A stretch of DNA of 64,000 nt from Pseudomonadales bacterium (GCA_019090615.1 JAHRVQ010000015.1:34882-98881), one strand, 5' to 3'; positions 8,712-18,108 are shown, numbered from the stretch's first letter. Program-made: numbers and translations. Notes: generated from the sequence alone by a model not told the origin.

Positions 8712-9380
8712 TCAGGCACCTTTAAAAGGTTTGCCATCGAAGGTTTCTAAGCTTACGAACTCACTCACTGGCTTACGTTTAAGTCGGGTGAGTTGGCGAA
8801 CCGGTTTACCCAATGGTACGACGGCGCTTACAGCGAAATGTTTCGGGATATTCAATAATTGCTGTATCTGTGGTTCGCAGCTAGCTGCGAGAGTGGTTAT
8901 GGTACCGCCGAAACCTGCCTGACGGGCGGCTAACAAAACATTCCACACCAGCGGATAAATTGATGCGCCGCTAATAACACCAATGCGCTCAAGGTTCTGG
9001 TCCATGGATGCAACCACGGAGAGGTCAAGCACAAATACCAGCGCCACAGAGGCACCTTTAACAGTATCAATTAGCTGAGTTGGCGGGATGGTGGCGTCTA
9101 TTTCCGCCTGGCTGAGCTTGCTGGGTGTAATGGTATTCCAGGGGTTTTCACCGGCTTTTTTTTGCGCGCTATATCGTTGTGCGGCGGCTTTGCCCAAACT
9201 TGCCAGTTGTTCTTTGGTGCTGGCATCACGGACGATAATGACCCGCGCTCCCTGGCGGTTGCCACCACTGGGGGCAAACCGCGCATTGTCGAGTATCTCG
9301 TACAGTAGTTCATCGCTAAGAGATGCATCAGTATATTCTCGCGCGGCGAAGGTGGTACGCATTGCCTGGTATAATTCCAT
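8712..9380 (-). CDS. Nitroreductase-family flavoprotein
   Basis: FMN-dependent NAD(P)H oxidoreductase of the nitroreductase fold, 222 residues. The N-terminal REYTD...LLYEILDNARFAPSGGNRQGARVIIV is the family's FMN-phosphate-binding region, and GFGGTITTLAA matches the C-terminal dimer/FMN segment. The frame opens at a TTG (9419), but the ATG at 9380 is the more natural start, beginning with MELYQAMRT at the family's usual N-terminus. It is divergent from the acyl-CoA dehydrogenase gene at 9699. The reaction could be reduction of nitro compounds, quinones or enones; the sequence does not decide. Confidence 0.85.
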   Translation of the reverse strand: MELYQAMRTTFAAREYTDASLSDELLYEILDNARFAPSGGNRQGARVIIVRDASTKEQLASLGKAAAQRYSAQKKAGENPWNTITPSKLSQAEIDATIPPTQLIDTVKGASVALVFVLDLSVVASMDQNLERIGVISGASIYPLVWNVLLAARQAGFGGTITTLAASCEPQIQQLLNIPKHFAVSAVVPLGKPVRQLTRLKRKPVSEFVSLETFDGKPFKGA

Positions 9381-9531
9381 TTTTTGATCCGTCCGTTTAA
9401 TACTTAAAGTTCGCGCCAATGATGCGCTGAAGTGGGTTTATTTGCTGGCAATGTAGTTCAGAGTTTCAATGTATGACTGATTCACTGTTACTAGCAGCCG
9501 CAAATAATATCCTATCACTCCCTGATTCGAT

Positions 9532-9551
9532 GCCAAAGAGCATTGAATCAG
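9532..9551. promoter_or_regulatory. Imperfect palindrome between divergent genes
   Basis: CTGATTC and GAATCAG form inverted arms, with inner ATGC/GCAT arms. This makes a nearly continuous dyad in the 318-bp gap between the divergent nitroreductase and acyl-CoA dehydrogenase genes. It could be an operator for a TetR-type or similar repressor controlling both; no regulator gene is adjacent. Confidence 0.4.
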
Positions 9552-9698
9552 CGCGCATAAACCTGTAATTTTCGCCCTGTACGATTTCATCGATAAAGCG
9601 GCATAGTTTTGTCGATTAGCTGTCGCCAGAGTATAAGCGCTGGCAATTCAGCAGGTGAAAATAAAGTGGGTATATGTGGGTAAATAAAGGTAAATTTA

Positions 9699-10904
9699 AT
9701 GGTAAATGCAACTGAGTTTCGAAGTGCGGTTAAAGGCTGGTTGGAGGAGAATTTTCCGCTAGCACTGAAAGGGCAGACGGCGATGTTGCTTGAACTGGCT
9801 TCGGTACAAAATAACCTTGAGGGTGATATTTTGCTCTGGCGGCAAAATCTGGCGCAAGCTGGCTACGGCGCGCCAACCTGGCCAAAGGCATACGGTGGTG
9901 CGGGTTTGACTCATCCTCAGGCCAAAATACTGGCTGAAGAGATGAAGCGTGTTGGAGCTTTTAACCTTATTCCCGCATTGGCCGGAATGGGCGTCACAAT
10001 GGTGGGCCCAACTGTGCTTGAATACGGTACAGATGACCAGAAAGCGCGTCATTTACCTGGTATTGCATCAGGCACAATTCGCTGGTGTCTGGGGTTGTCG
10101 GAGCCGAGTGCTGGATCTGATCTGGCGTCGTTGACCACTAAAGCGGTTGCTGATGGCGATAACTGGTTATTGAATGGACAAAAAACCTGGACCTCCGGTG
10201 CTGATATTTCGCAATGGTGTGGTGCCCTGGTGCGTACCGATAGTAGTGCCAAAAAACGTGATGGGATTAGCTTTTTGATGCTGCCAATGGATCAAGCGGA
10301 AATTAAAACTCGACCGATTAAGTTAATCGCGGGTGCTTCGCCGTTCTGTGAAACATTTTTTGATGACGCCAAAGCCAGTAAGGATGATTTGTTGGGTAAA
10401 CCTAATGAAGGCTGGAGTGTGATTAAGCGCTTGTTGCAACATGAACGCCAAAGCCAGACCAGTGCCAGCCGTACCGGTAGTGCCAGGGAAGCTTTTCAGG
10501 ATACTGCCAAGCGTTATGTGGGCGTTGATGCGCAGGGCCGCCTCGATGACGCAGACCTTAGGATTCGTTTAGCCAATCATTTAATGGATGCAACGGCGCA
10601 TAGCTTAACTGTACGGCGGATTCGGGAAGAAGCGCGTGGCAAGGTTGAAGTTTCAGCGGCAGCCTCAATCCTGAAAAATACCGCCACCCAGGTGGCGCAG
10701 ATTAAGTCTGAATTAACTCTTGAATTGATGGGTTATCAGGGGCTTGGATGGCAGGGTGATTCTTTCAATGAAGAAGAGCTTGACAATGTTCGGAGCTGGT
10801 TGTCAGGCAAGGCCATGTCCATTTATGGCGGCTCCTATGAAGTACAGAAAAATATAATTTCGAAAAACATTCTAGGTCTGCCAGAAAATACTCAAAAGGG
10901 TTAG
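9699..10904 (+). CDS. Acyl-CoA dehydrogenase (large-subunit type)
   Basis: FAD-dependent acyl-CoA dehydrogenase of 401 residues that introduces an alpha,beta double bond in an acyl-CoA. It shows the N-terminal helical domain, the WCLGLSEPSAGSDLASL signature at about residues 130-145, NGQKTWTSGA, and the C-terminal MSIYGGSYEVQKNIISKNILGLP. The last is the region that in many members carries or neighbours the catalytic base; here it reads YGGSYEVQ. The ATG at 9699 follows AAAGG at eight bases. It is paired with a second dehydrogenase about 170 bp downstream, as in FadE-like pairs (for example steroid side-chain heteromers); this pairing is an inference. Confidence 0.9.
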   Translation: MVNATEFRSAVKGWLEENFPLALKGQTAMLLELASVQNNLEGDILLWRQNLAQAGYGAPTWPKAYGGAGLTHPQAKILAEEMKRVGAFNLIPALAGMGVTMVGPTVLEYGTDDQKARHLPGIASGTIRWCLGLSEPSAGSDLASLTTKAVADGDNWLLNGQKTWTSGADISQWCGALVRTDSSAKKRDGISFLMLPMDQAEIKTRPIKLIAGASPFCETFFDDAKASKDDLLGKPNEGWSVIKRLLQHERQSQTSASRTGSAREAFQDTAKRYVGVDAQGRLDDADLRIRLANHLMDATAHSLTVRRIREEARGKVEVSAAASILKNTATQVAQIKSELTLELMGYQGLGWQGDSFNEEELDNVRSWLSGKAMSIYGGSYEVQKNIISKNILGLPENTQKG

Positions 10905-11073
10905 TAAAGCAGGTTCGTTGAAATAGCAATATTCGATTCATTCTGTTCGCAAAGCAGGGTTCGAAAAGTATCGAATAGAAAAGTACTGACTAGAAGTATT
11001 GCTCGAAACAGCATGAATTTTGAATTACCAGGCAGTGTCAGCCAATGCGGCTGACGCTACAACAGGAAAAATA

Positions 11074-12210
11074 ATGGCAGCATTAACAGAAGAACAAACA
11101 ATGATCCGTGACCAGGCCAGGTCCTGGCTGACGGAACAATATCCGGTGCAGAAGTTTCGTGAAATGCGCGATAGTCAGGCAGAATTTGCTTTTACCCCCG
11201 ACACCTGGGCCGGCATGGCTGAAATGGGTTGGCCGGGTATCCTGGTCCCAGAGCAATATGGCGGGCTTGGTCTCGGTTATCTAACCTTTGGTGTAGTACT
11301 CGAAGAAATAGGCCGGCAACTAACCGCTTCACCATTATTTGCATCTGCATTTGTCGGCGCATCAGCGGTTATGCTGGCTGGCAATGATCAGCAGAAGCAG
11401 CAGTGGTTGCCAGCCATTGCCGACGGTAGCCAAATTGTTACCCTGGCATCTGATGAAGGGCCGCGGCATGTGCCGGCCGCAATATCGATGCAGGCGAGCC
11501 GCAATTCCGGAGGCTTTGAACTGAATGGCAATAAAACCTTTGTACTAGAAGGTATGGCCGCCAGCGCATTGGTTGTGGCGGCAAGAACTGCCGGTGACGC
11601 GGGTGATCAGCAGGGTATTAGCCTTTTTATCCTGGCTGCGGACACTGATGGTATTAGCCGTCACGCGCTTGCAACAATGGATAGCCGTGGTTATGCAAAT
11701 ATATCGTTTGATAAGGTTAGTATTCCTGCTGATGCTTTATTGGGCGAACTGGATCAGGGTTATGCGTTGCTTGAAGCAATACTTGATCGCGCCAGTGCGG
11801 GTATTGCGGCTGAAATGATCGGCACTGCTGCGCAGTCTTTTGATATGACTTTGGATTATTTGAAAAATCGTGAGCAGTTTGGTCAGGTGATTGGTTCTTT
11901 TCAGGCGTTAGGTCATCGCGCTGCGGATTTATATACGGATAAGGAGATGGCCCGTTCCTGTATGGAAGCTGCGTTGCAGGCGATCGATGATAATGGTGAG
12001 AATATTGCTGAGTTATGTTCATTGTCCAAATGCAAAACAGGCGACTTTTTACATTTTATGTCGAATCAGTTAATTCAGATTCATGGTGGTATTGGTATGA
12101 CCGATGAATTTGATGCTGGGTTGTATCTAAAACGTGCGCGGGTGCTTGAATCCTGTTACGGCAACCAGGCCTATCATCGTGATCGATATGCGCGGTTATT
12201 GAATTTCTAA
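11074..12210 (+). CDS. Acyl-CoA dehydrogenase (second, pair partner)
   Basis: A 378-residue acyl-CoA dehydrogenase. It has the N-terminal PDTWAGMAEMGWPGILVPEQYGGLGLGY segment, and the middle FAD loop is weak (TLASDEGPRHVP instead of the usual WALTEPxAGSD). The C-terminus has FGQVIGSFQALGHRAADLY and IHGGIGMTDEFDAGLYLKRA. The loss of the canonical signature fits the non-catalytic or half-site partner of a heteromeric dehydrogenase with the upstream gene, an inference from known alpha2beta2 enzymes. A TTG at 11020 opens the frame, but ATG 11074, preceded by AGGA, matches the family start. Confidence 0.87.
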   Translation: MAALTEEQTMIRDQARSWLTEQYPVQKFREMRDSQAEFAFTPDTWAGMAEMGWPGILVPEQYGGLGLGYLTFGVVLEEIGRQLTASPLFASAFVGASAVMLAGNDQQKQQWLPAIADGSQIVTLASDEGPRHVPAAISMQASRNSGGFELNGNKTFVLEGMAASALVVAARTAGDAGDQQGISLFILAADTDGISRHALATMDSRGYANISFDKVSIPADALLGELDQGYALLEAILDRASAGIAAEMIGTAAQSFDMTLDYLKNREQFGQVIGSFQALGHRAADLYTDKEMARSCMEAALQAIDDNGENIAELCSLSKCKTGDFLHFMSNQLIQIHGGIGMTDEFDAGLYLKRARVLESCYGNQAYHRDRYARLLNF

Positions 12211-12301
12211 GGGGGCTATATTTAGGCTTCACAGCCTACGATGTTTCGACTGGGTGCTTAACCTGAAATTTTATTAGGTGCCCAGAATGTGACGGCAGCA
12301 A

Positions 12302-12931
12302 ATGGATTTATTTAGAACCACTGATTTATTTAGAGCTACAATCGCTCAGCCTGAAAACCTGCTGCCGCAGGATGGTATGGCAAAATACTATGGCGTTCTG
12401 ATTCCAGTGGATGATGCAGACGACTACTTTGCTAGTCTGATTTCACATATCCAATGGGAAAATGATAAAGCATTTATCTACGGTAAATCTATCGTCACAA
12501 AGCGCAAAGTGGCCTGGTACGCGGACAGGCCTTTTGCCTATACCTACTCTAAAACCACTAAATATGCACTGCCCTGGACTGATGGCTTGTTGCAATTAAA
12601 AACGCTGGTCGAAGAAAAACTAAATGAGACATTTAATTCATGCCTGCTTAACCTTTACCATAATGGTAGTGAAGCCATGGGGTGGCATAGTGATGATGAA
12701 AAAGATTTAACAAAAAATGGTTCAATTGCTTCTTTAAGCTTCGGTGCTGAGAGAAAATTTTGCTTTAAACATAAACAATTGAAGGAAACAGTTTCGCTGG
12801 TGCTTGAACACGGTAGCTTGCTGCTTATGGGCGGCATAACGCAAGACTTCTGGCAACATCAATTGCCAGCAACGAAAAAAATCCAGGCCCCAAGGGTTAA
12901 TCTAACGTTCAGAAATATACGCGTTGAATAA
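12302..12931 (+). CDS. alkB: AlkB-type alpha-ketoglutarate-dependent DNA repair dioxygenase
   Basis: Fe(II)/2-oxoglutarate dioxygenase that oxidatively removes methyl groups from damaged bases. The 209-residue protein shows NLYHNGSEAMGWHSDDEKDL, giving the iron-binding His-x-Asp. The distal His lies in WQHQLP, and RVNLTFR holds the two Arg that bind 2-oxoglutarate. It is the short eukaryote-like (ALKBH2/3-type) form rather than the E. coli form. The ATG at 12302 is assumed; no strong ribosome-binding site is visible. It converges on the BVMO gene, and an AlkC-like glycosylase lies 2.2 kb away. Confidence 0.9.
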   Translation: MDLFRTTDLFRATIAQPENLLPQDGMAKYYGVLIPVDDADDYFASLISHIQWENDKAFIYGKSIVTKRKVAWYADRPFAYTYSKTTKYALPWTDGLLQLKTLVEEKLNETFNSCLLNLYHNGSEAMGWHSDDEKDLTKNGSIASLSFGAERKFCFKHKQLKETVSLVLEHGSLLLMGGITQDFWQHQLPATKKIQAPRVNLTFRNIRVE

Positions 12932-13035
12932 TTAGCGGTTTGGATTGTAATTGGTTTGTAATGTAATTATCGTCGGCCGTGGCCTATCGATGGGGAAAAC
13001 GAAAATATTCGACAAATATACGATTTTCTGTACCG

Positions 13036-13074
13036 TGATTAAACACCACATTGGCGTAATGCAGTGTTTAATCA
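13036..13074. terminator. Bidirectional hairpin between alkB and BVMO genes
   Basis: Perfect 11-bp arms TGATTAAACAC and GTGTTTAATCA enclose a 17-base loop that itself can pair (CATT/AATG). The position between two convergent gene ends supports a shared terminator, although no long T-run follows. Confidence 0.6.
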
Positions 13075-13082
13075 GCGCGTCC

Positions 13083-14912
13083 TCAGGTTATTTCTAAACC
13101 TTTTAGACTACCTTCTTCGCGCCAGTCAGCAATAATCTGGAAAAATTTCTCCGGCCCACCGCCATATTGGCCATTCATAAATCCATTCCGATTGCCGGTT
13201 TCGCCTTCGTTACTATAATAACCGGGGGTACACTTGGCAAAATGGCGCTCAACGGCTTCTGCTGTTTGCTCGATAACAGCTACCCAGGCATCCTCGGCCT
13301 GTTGGGTAGGTTCGATGGTTTTAGCGCCGATTTTGCGGCCATGTTTGATCACATAGGCGAGATGTTGGGCCTGTTCACCCAGCATATGGGTAAAGTTGGG
13401 AGAAACACCGGTCTGGATATATCCAAGGAAAAAACAGTTAGGAAAGCCGCGGCTGGAGATGCCATGCAGGGTAGAAGGCCTGTCAGCCCACTTATCGCTT
13501 AAGGCGATGCCGTCTCGGCCAATGACATCATAACCGGCACGGGTTGTGTAGCTGCTGCCCAGCTCGAAACCGGTACCAAAAATCAAACAATCCAGTGGGT
13601 ATTCCTTGCCGTTTACAACCAGCCCTGCTGGCGTGATTTGTTCCACACCCTGGCCCTCGGTATCTACCAGGGACACACTATCAAGGTTATAAGTCTGTAA
13701 GTAGTCATCATGGAAACAGGGCCGTTTACAGAATTGCCAGTAGAAGGCTTTTAGCTGATCGGCAGTGGCTTCATCTTTGACTATATCAGAGACCCGGGCC
13801 CTGATTTCCTGCATCTTTTTTAGATCGGCTATTTCGAGTAGTTCCTTTTTCTCAGCGGCGGTGGTCTGCGGTTTTTCGCGGGCCATTTTTTCAGCTTCAT
13901 TTGCTACGTCGGTCCAGCCGTCATCAACCTGGTTCTGGTTTGATTTAGCTTTTTTGGGCGGCCTGCCGCTCACTGTCATGCTAAAGTTTTTAACCCGTTC
14001 CTGATGCCAGCCTGGTTGAAGGTTCTCGGCCCACTCTGGATCTGTGGGGGCGTTATTTCTGATGTCCACAGAAGACGGTGTACGTTGAAATACGTAGAGT
14101 TCTTTAGCGTCTTTACCCAGATGCGGAATACATTGTACCGCCGTTGCGCCAGTACCAATGATCCCCACGCGTTTATCGGCAAGGTTAGTTAAATCACCCT
14201 CTGAGCTGCCGCCGGTATAGTTATAGTCCCAACGACTGGTATGGAAGGTATGCCCTTTAAAAGAATTGATGCCTGGGATACCAGGCAGTTTGGGTCGGGT
14301 CAGGCAGCCGTTGGCCATGACCACATAGTGGGCTTTAATCTGGTCCTTGCGATCGGTCTGTATGGTCCACAGATTGGTCACCTCATCCCAGCGAAGTTCG
14401 GTTACTTCGGTTTGAAAACAGGTGTCGCGATAGAGATCATATTTTTTAGCGATGGCGATACTATGATCAAGAATCTCGGGGGCATGGGAGTAGCGCTCTT
14501 TAGGGATATAATCCAGTTCTTCGAGTAATGGAAAGTATACAAAAGACTCCACATCACATTGCGCGCCGGGGTATCGGTTCCAGTACCAGGTGCCGCCAAA
14601 GTCACCGGCTTTTTCAATAAAGCGAATTTTTTCCACACCCGCTTTGCGTAGTTGCGCACCGGTGAGTAAGCCGCCAAAACCGCCACCAATAATAACAACC
14701 TCTACCTCGTCGTTGAGTGGTTCACGCTCAAACCCAGGTTCAACATAATGATCTTCCATAAAGCCGGAAAAGTCGCCGCTGGCATGCTGATACTGTCCAA
14801 AGCCATCTTCTCGAAGTCGCTTGTCGCGTTCTTGAATATACTGTTGTCGAACTTTATCAGGGTCAAAATCAAGGTTTGAAGTATCAATCGAGTATTTTTT
14901 AACTTCTGTCAT
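13083..14912 (-). CDS. Baeyer-Villiger monooxygenase (flavin-containing)
   Basis: Type I BVMO of 609 residues that converts a ketone to an ester or lactone with NADPH and O2. It shows the FAD Rossmann motif GGGFGGLLTGAQL, the BVMO fingerprint FKGHTFHTSRW, and the NADPH motif GIIGTGATAVQ. The frame stays open far upstream to 15179, but that extension lacks homology and overlaps the divergent glycosylase gene. ATG 14912, with GGAG eight bases before it, starts at MTEVKKYS. The long N-terminal extension before the FAD motif (about 85 aa) resembles the cyclopentadecanone/steroid-type BVMOs. It may act with the nearby P450 and dehydrogenase genes on cyclic or steroidal substrates; that is inference. 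Confidence 0.92.
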   Translation of the reverse strand: MTEVKKYSIDTSNLDFDPDKVRQQYIQERDKRLREDGFGQYQHASGDFSGFMEDHYVEPGFEREPLNDEVEVVIIGGGFGGLLTGAQLRKAGVEKIRFIEKAGDFGGTWYWNRYPGAQCDVESFVYFPLLEELDYIPKERYSHAPEILDHSIAIAKKYDLYRDTCFQTEVTELRWDEVTNLWTIQTDRKDQIKAHYVVMANGCLTRPKLPGIPGINSFKGHTFHTSRWDYNYTGGSSEGDLTNLADKRVGIIGTGATAVQCIPHLGKDAKELYVFQRTPSSVDIRNNAPTDPEWAENLQPGWHQERVKNFSMTVSGRPPKKAKSNQNQVDDGWTDVANEAEKMAREKPQTTAAEKKELLEIADLKKMQEIRARVSDIVKDEATADQLKAFYWQFCKRPCFHDDYLQTYNLDSVSLVDTEGQGVEQITPAGLVVNGKEYPLDCLIFGTGFELGSSYTTRAGYDVIGRDGIALSDKWADRPSTLHGISSRGFPNCFFLGYIQTGVSPNFTHMLGEQAQHLAYVIKHGRKIGAKTIEPTQQAEDAWVAVIEQTAEAVERHFAKCTPGYYSNEGETGNRNGFMNGQYGGGPEKFFQIIADWREEGSLKGLEIT

Positions 14913-15124
14913 CAAAAGCGCTCCAGGATTATGCTGCAAGGTTTTATGGGTGAATAAATAGGTTGTATTTTGGATCAGTGTATAGCGCGGTGGGTGGAGG
15001 GTAAACCTTCGGGCGTGAATTGGTTGCAGAATGTGTGACCGAGGATATGTGCTGTTGCGATGCTGTAACTGGGTTAGAGGCGTTATACTCATGGTCCATT
15101 GTCCACAGATAACTAGAACGTAGA

Positions 15125-16216
15125 ATGAGCGAAATATTAAAAGATCGATATGATCGACCTTATGTAGAACGATTAGCAAAAGCGATTGGCGTCCAGCAGC
15201 CGACTTTTCCGCAGGCGGGTTTTGTCACCAGCGTGTTAGATCAAAGCTGGTCGAATCGAGAACTTAAAGATCGCATGAAGCATATTCGCGGCTGTATACA
15301 GGCAGCGCTGGATTTGCCCTATGAACAAAGCCTGGCCATATTAAAACCAGCCAGCCAGGGATTTGGTGGTTTTGAGGGGATGTTATTCCCCGATTTTGTG
15401 GAGGCATATGGGTTAAATAACTGGGACGCCTCGATGGTCGCGTTGGCGCATTTTACTCAGTCGTCTAGTGCTGAATTTGCGGTTCGGCCTTTTATTTTAC
15501 AGGCACCTGAATTGATGATGCAGCAGATGCTCGAGTGGTCTGAGCATAGCAGTGAGCATGTACGGCGTTTGGCAACCGAAGGCTGTCGGCCAAGGTTGCC
15601 CTGGGCGCAGGCATTACCGCTATTTAAACAGGATCCTGCGCTGATTATGCCGATTCTGGATAATTTGCATAATGATACCTCGCTCTATGTGCGTCGTTCG
15701 GTGGCGAATAATCTGAATGATATTGCCAAAGATAACCCGGCTATAGTGATCGACTGGGTAAGCCGTTTTAAGGGCCAGAATAAGGAAACTGACTGGTTAA
15801 TTCGACATGGTTGCCGCACGCTACTTAAACAGGCCCATCCGGAGGCGCTCAAGCTGTTTGGTTTTGCCGCACCCGATCATATTGAAGTGGCACTTGTAGA
15901 GGTTCAAGGGTTACATTCGTCCGATGTGGTTAGTATCGGCGACAACCTGTATTTCTCAATCAAGCTAAGTTGCCCTGAATCGTTTGGACTGCTTAGGGTC
16001 GAATATGCCATTGACTATATGAAAGCCAACGGTAAACAGGCGCGAAAGATATTTAAACTGGCAGAAGGTGATTGGCATCAGACAGAGAAAACCTTGCAGC
16101 GTAAACATAGTTTCAGGCAAATGAGCACCCGCAAACATTATCCCGGCCAACATAACCTTGCGATCATTATTAACGGCGAAGAAAAACTCCGCCACCCCTT
16201 TGAAGTTTTGACTTAA
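15125..16216 (+). CDS. alkC: AlkC-like DNA alkylation repair glycosylase (HEAT plus Ig-like)
   Basis: A 363-residue DNA alkylation-repair protein of the AlkC/AlkD HEAT-repeat superfamily, which removes N3-alkyl purines without base flipping. HEAT-like helices span about residues 1-245, with markers VRRLATEGCRPRLPWAQAL and LYVRRSVANNLNDIAKDNP. A beta-rich C-terminal domain (about 255-363, EVALVEVQGLHSSDVVSIGDNL...) corresponds to the Ig-like domain that distinguishes AlkC from AlkD. It is divergent from the BVMO gene across a 212-bp gap. The ATG at 15125 has only a weak ribosome-binding site. Confidence 0.85.
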   Translation: MSEILKDRYDRPYVERLAKAIGVQQPTFPQAGFVTSVLDQSWSNRELKDRMKHIRGCIQAALDLPYEQSLAILKPASQGFGGFEGMLFPDFVEAYGLNNWDASMVALAHFTQSSSAEFAVRPFILQAPELMMQQMLEWSEHSSEHVRRLATEGCRPRLPWAQALPLFKQDPALIMPILDNLHNDTSLYVRRSVANNLNDIAKDNPAIVIDWVSRFKGQNKETDWLIRHGCRTLLKQAHPEALKLFGFAAPDHIEVALVEVQGLHSSDVVSIGDNLYFSIKLSCPESFGLLRVEYAIDYMKANGKQARKIFKLAEGDWHQTEKTLQRKHSFRQMSTRKHYPGQHNLAIIINGEEKLRHPFEVLT

Positions 16217-16345
16217 GGCGGGTTTTTGTGCGGCACAAGGATGAGTCAAATAAATGCTATCCGTCGCTATCGGCAATGTCAGACAAAAACCTGTTAAGAT
16301 CCTGTTGGATTAGCAATTTCGTTTTCTTGATAGAGGTTTTAAATA

Positions 16346-17008
16346 ATGATTGACCTGCATTTTTGGCCAACGCCTAACGGCTGGAAAATCACCCTGATGC
16401 TTGAAGAGTGTGGGCTGGATTACGCAATAAAATATGTTGATCTGGGTGAACAAAAACAGTTTTTACCTGAGTTTTTGAAAATATCACCCAATGGCCGCAT
16501 GCCAGCCATTGTTGATCATGCTGGGCCAGCAGGAAAACCCATCAGTGTTTTTGAATCAGGTGCAATATTGCAGTATCTGGGCAATAAGTCCGGTAAGTTT
16601 TATCCGCAAGACCCCCATGCCCGGGTAGAAGTAGATCAGTGGTTATTCTGGCAGATGGCAGGGCTTGGACCAATGGCAGGGCAGGCAGTCCATTTTAAAA
16701 ATTATAAAGCCGATAAAATTGACTATGCCATCAAACGTTATATTGATGAAGTTATCCGCCTGTATCAGGTGATGGATGATCGTCTGGCGGACCGGGATTA
16801 TCTGGCCGGTGAGTATTCCATCGCAGATATGGCCTGTTGGCCCTGGATCCGTGGTTATAAGGCCTATGGTATTGAGCTGCGAGATTTTGCCAATTTGCGC
16901 CCCTGGTTTAAGCGGGTTGGCGGACGGGCAGCTGTTGAGCGGGCAGCAAATATTGGTAAGGATGATTTTCGCGAAAGCCAAAAGCGATCTCAGAATCGTA
17001 TTAAGTAG
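16346..17008 (+). CDS. Glutathione S-transferase (Nu/YfcG-like)
   Basis: A 220-residue GST. The thioredoxin-like N-terminal domain (FWPTPNGWKITLMLEE ... ISPNGRMPAIVD, cis-Pro in MPAIVD; VFESGAILQYL binding the gamma-glutamyl group) is followed by the all-helical domain with GEYSIADMACWPWI, the N-capping box region. The Thr-x-Asn-Gly near the N-terminus is the YfcG/Ure2p-like activation pattern. It is probably a disulfide-bond reductase or conjugation enzyme. It is preceded by the glycosylase gene on the same strand. Confidence 0.88.
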   Translation: MIDLHFWPTPNGWKITLMLEECGLDYAIKYVDLGEQKQFLPEFLKISPNGRMPAIVDHAGPAGKPISVFESGAILQYLGNKSGKFYPQDPHARVEVDQWLFWQMAGLGPMAGQAVHFKNYKADKIDYAIKRYIDEVIRLYQVMDDRLADRDYLAGEYSIADMACWPWIRGYKAYGIELRDFANLRPWFKRVGGRAAVERAANIGKDDFRESQKRSQNRIK

Positions 17009-17135
17009 CGCGCTCTACCCAGGCTATGTAGTCATTTTTCTGATAGGCAGGACGTTCATTATAACTTTGTATTAAGCCCTGTTGTTCGAGCGCTACTCTA
17101 AAATATGCCGGCATTTGATGTTGTTCACGTTTCAA
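17001..17135 (-). pseudogene. 44-codon YdeI/OmpD-associated-type small ORF, probably truncated
   Basis: On the minus strand an ORF runs from TTG 17135 (internal ATG at 17114) and reads MPAYFRVALEQQGLIQSY, then NERPAYQKNDYIAWVERAT and stop. This matches the small YdeI/OmpD-associated proteins, where the WVERAK motif is normally followed by an Arg/Lys-rich helix and about 25 more residues. Here a stop follows WVERAT at once, so it is probably a C-terminally truncated relic. Its end overlaps the GST stop tail-to-tail by eight bases. The match is recalled from family pattern, not searched. Confidence 0.5.
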
Positions 17136-17271
17136 TGTACATACCTTTGGTTAGTGTAGCGTAGTGTCCTTATGATATTTGGTGGTGTCAAATGTATTCG
17201 CATGATGCTGAATCATCACTGACTACGTTGCCCATGCTGACTCAAATCTGGAGGAGTTCAATCACAAAAAA

Positions 17272-18102
17272 TCATTCTTTAGTGGCAAGAAATTCAACCG
17301 CATCACCCTTATTGGTGATCCGCGTCAACATTGATAACGGGCCTTTCATCAAGTTCAGGTACCAGGGTGTTACAAAAGTAGTATCAACCGCGTTTGCTTG
17401 CACCCTGGCGCCCGTTGACCAGGTTTTAATATGTTTCAAGCCGCTGTAATGGCAGAGCGACTTGATATTGGCCGGGGTAAATAGATGAATGTGATGGGTT
17501 GGGTGAATTAATAGCCAATCCGCGCCCAATATCCGTCGAGTATAGCTGTCCCAATTCACTGTATTAACATAAAGTACCCCGCCTGGGCGCAACACACGAG
17601 CGCATTCCTTCAACGTCGACAAGGGATGCTGAATATGCTCAAGGGTCGCATTGCTATAGATAACGTCGAAGTAATCATCCGCATAGCCGGCGCTTTCAAT
17701 GGTCCCCGTATGCACATCTAGATTATACTTTTCTCTGGCGAATTTAGCGGCAGTGGATGAAATATCCACGCCCTTTGTCTGCCAACCGAGTGCCCTTGCT
17801 GCAACCAGAACAGCGCCAGCATTACACCCCAGTTCAAGGAAGTTTGCCGTGGTTTTATAACGATCAAACCGTTTGAGTTTTCTACGATTTCGCTGTGCCC
17901 GGCTTTCCACCTTGGCCGCATAATCATCAAGTTCAGCTGCAAAAGCGGCATCATTAACATCGTCATAAGCTGAAGATATCCATTTTGCATAAATAAGTCC
18001 GCAATTCGTACATTCATGGTACGCATTGCCCAACAATGCCAGCAGTTCCACAGAATCACTGCCACTACAAACATCACAATTTACTTCAACCCGACCTGAC
18101 AT
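17272..18102 (-). CDS. Class I methyltransferase with N-terminal Cys4 zinc-like motif
   Basis: A 276-residue SAM-dependent methyltransferase. The N-terminus has CDVC ... CTNC (two Cys-x2-Cys pairs about 22 apart), a probable zinc knuckle, then FLELGCNAGAVLVAARALG (SAM motif I), GVDISSTAAKFA, and YADDYFDVIYSNATLEHIQHPLSTLKECARVLRPGGVLYV. This layout is common in methyltransferases of polysaccharide or natural-product loci; the acceptor here is unknown. A TTG at 18108 also opens the frame; ATG 18102 is chosen. It is an orphan gene with no clear operon partner. Confidence 0.85.
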   Translation of the reverse strand: MSGRVEVNCDVCSGSDSVELLALLGNAYHECTNCGLIYAKWISSAYDDVNDAAFAAELDDYAAKVESRAQRNRRKLKRFDRYKTTANFLELGCNAGAVLVAARALGWQTKGVDISSTAAKFAREKYNLDVHTGTIESAGYADDYFDVIYSNATLEHIQHPLSTLKECARVLRPGGVLYVNTVNWDSYTRRILGADWLLIHPTHHIHLFTPANIKSLCHYSGLKHIKTWSTGARVQANAVDTTFVTPWYLNLMKGPLSMLTRITNKGDAVEFLATKE

Positions 18103-18108
18103 AAACAA

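Noticed and set aside
14913..15179. N-terminal extension of the BVMO frame
   Set aside because: No family similarity; it overlaps the divergent AlkC-like gene, and ATG 14912 has a ribosome-binding site.
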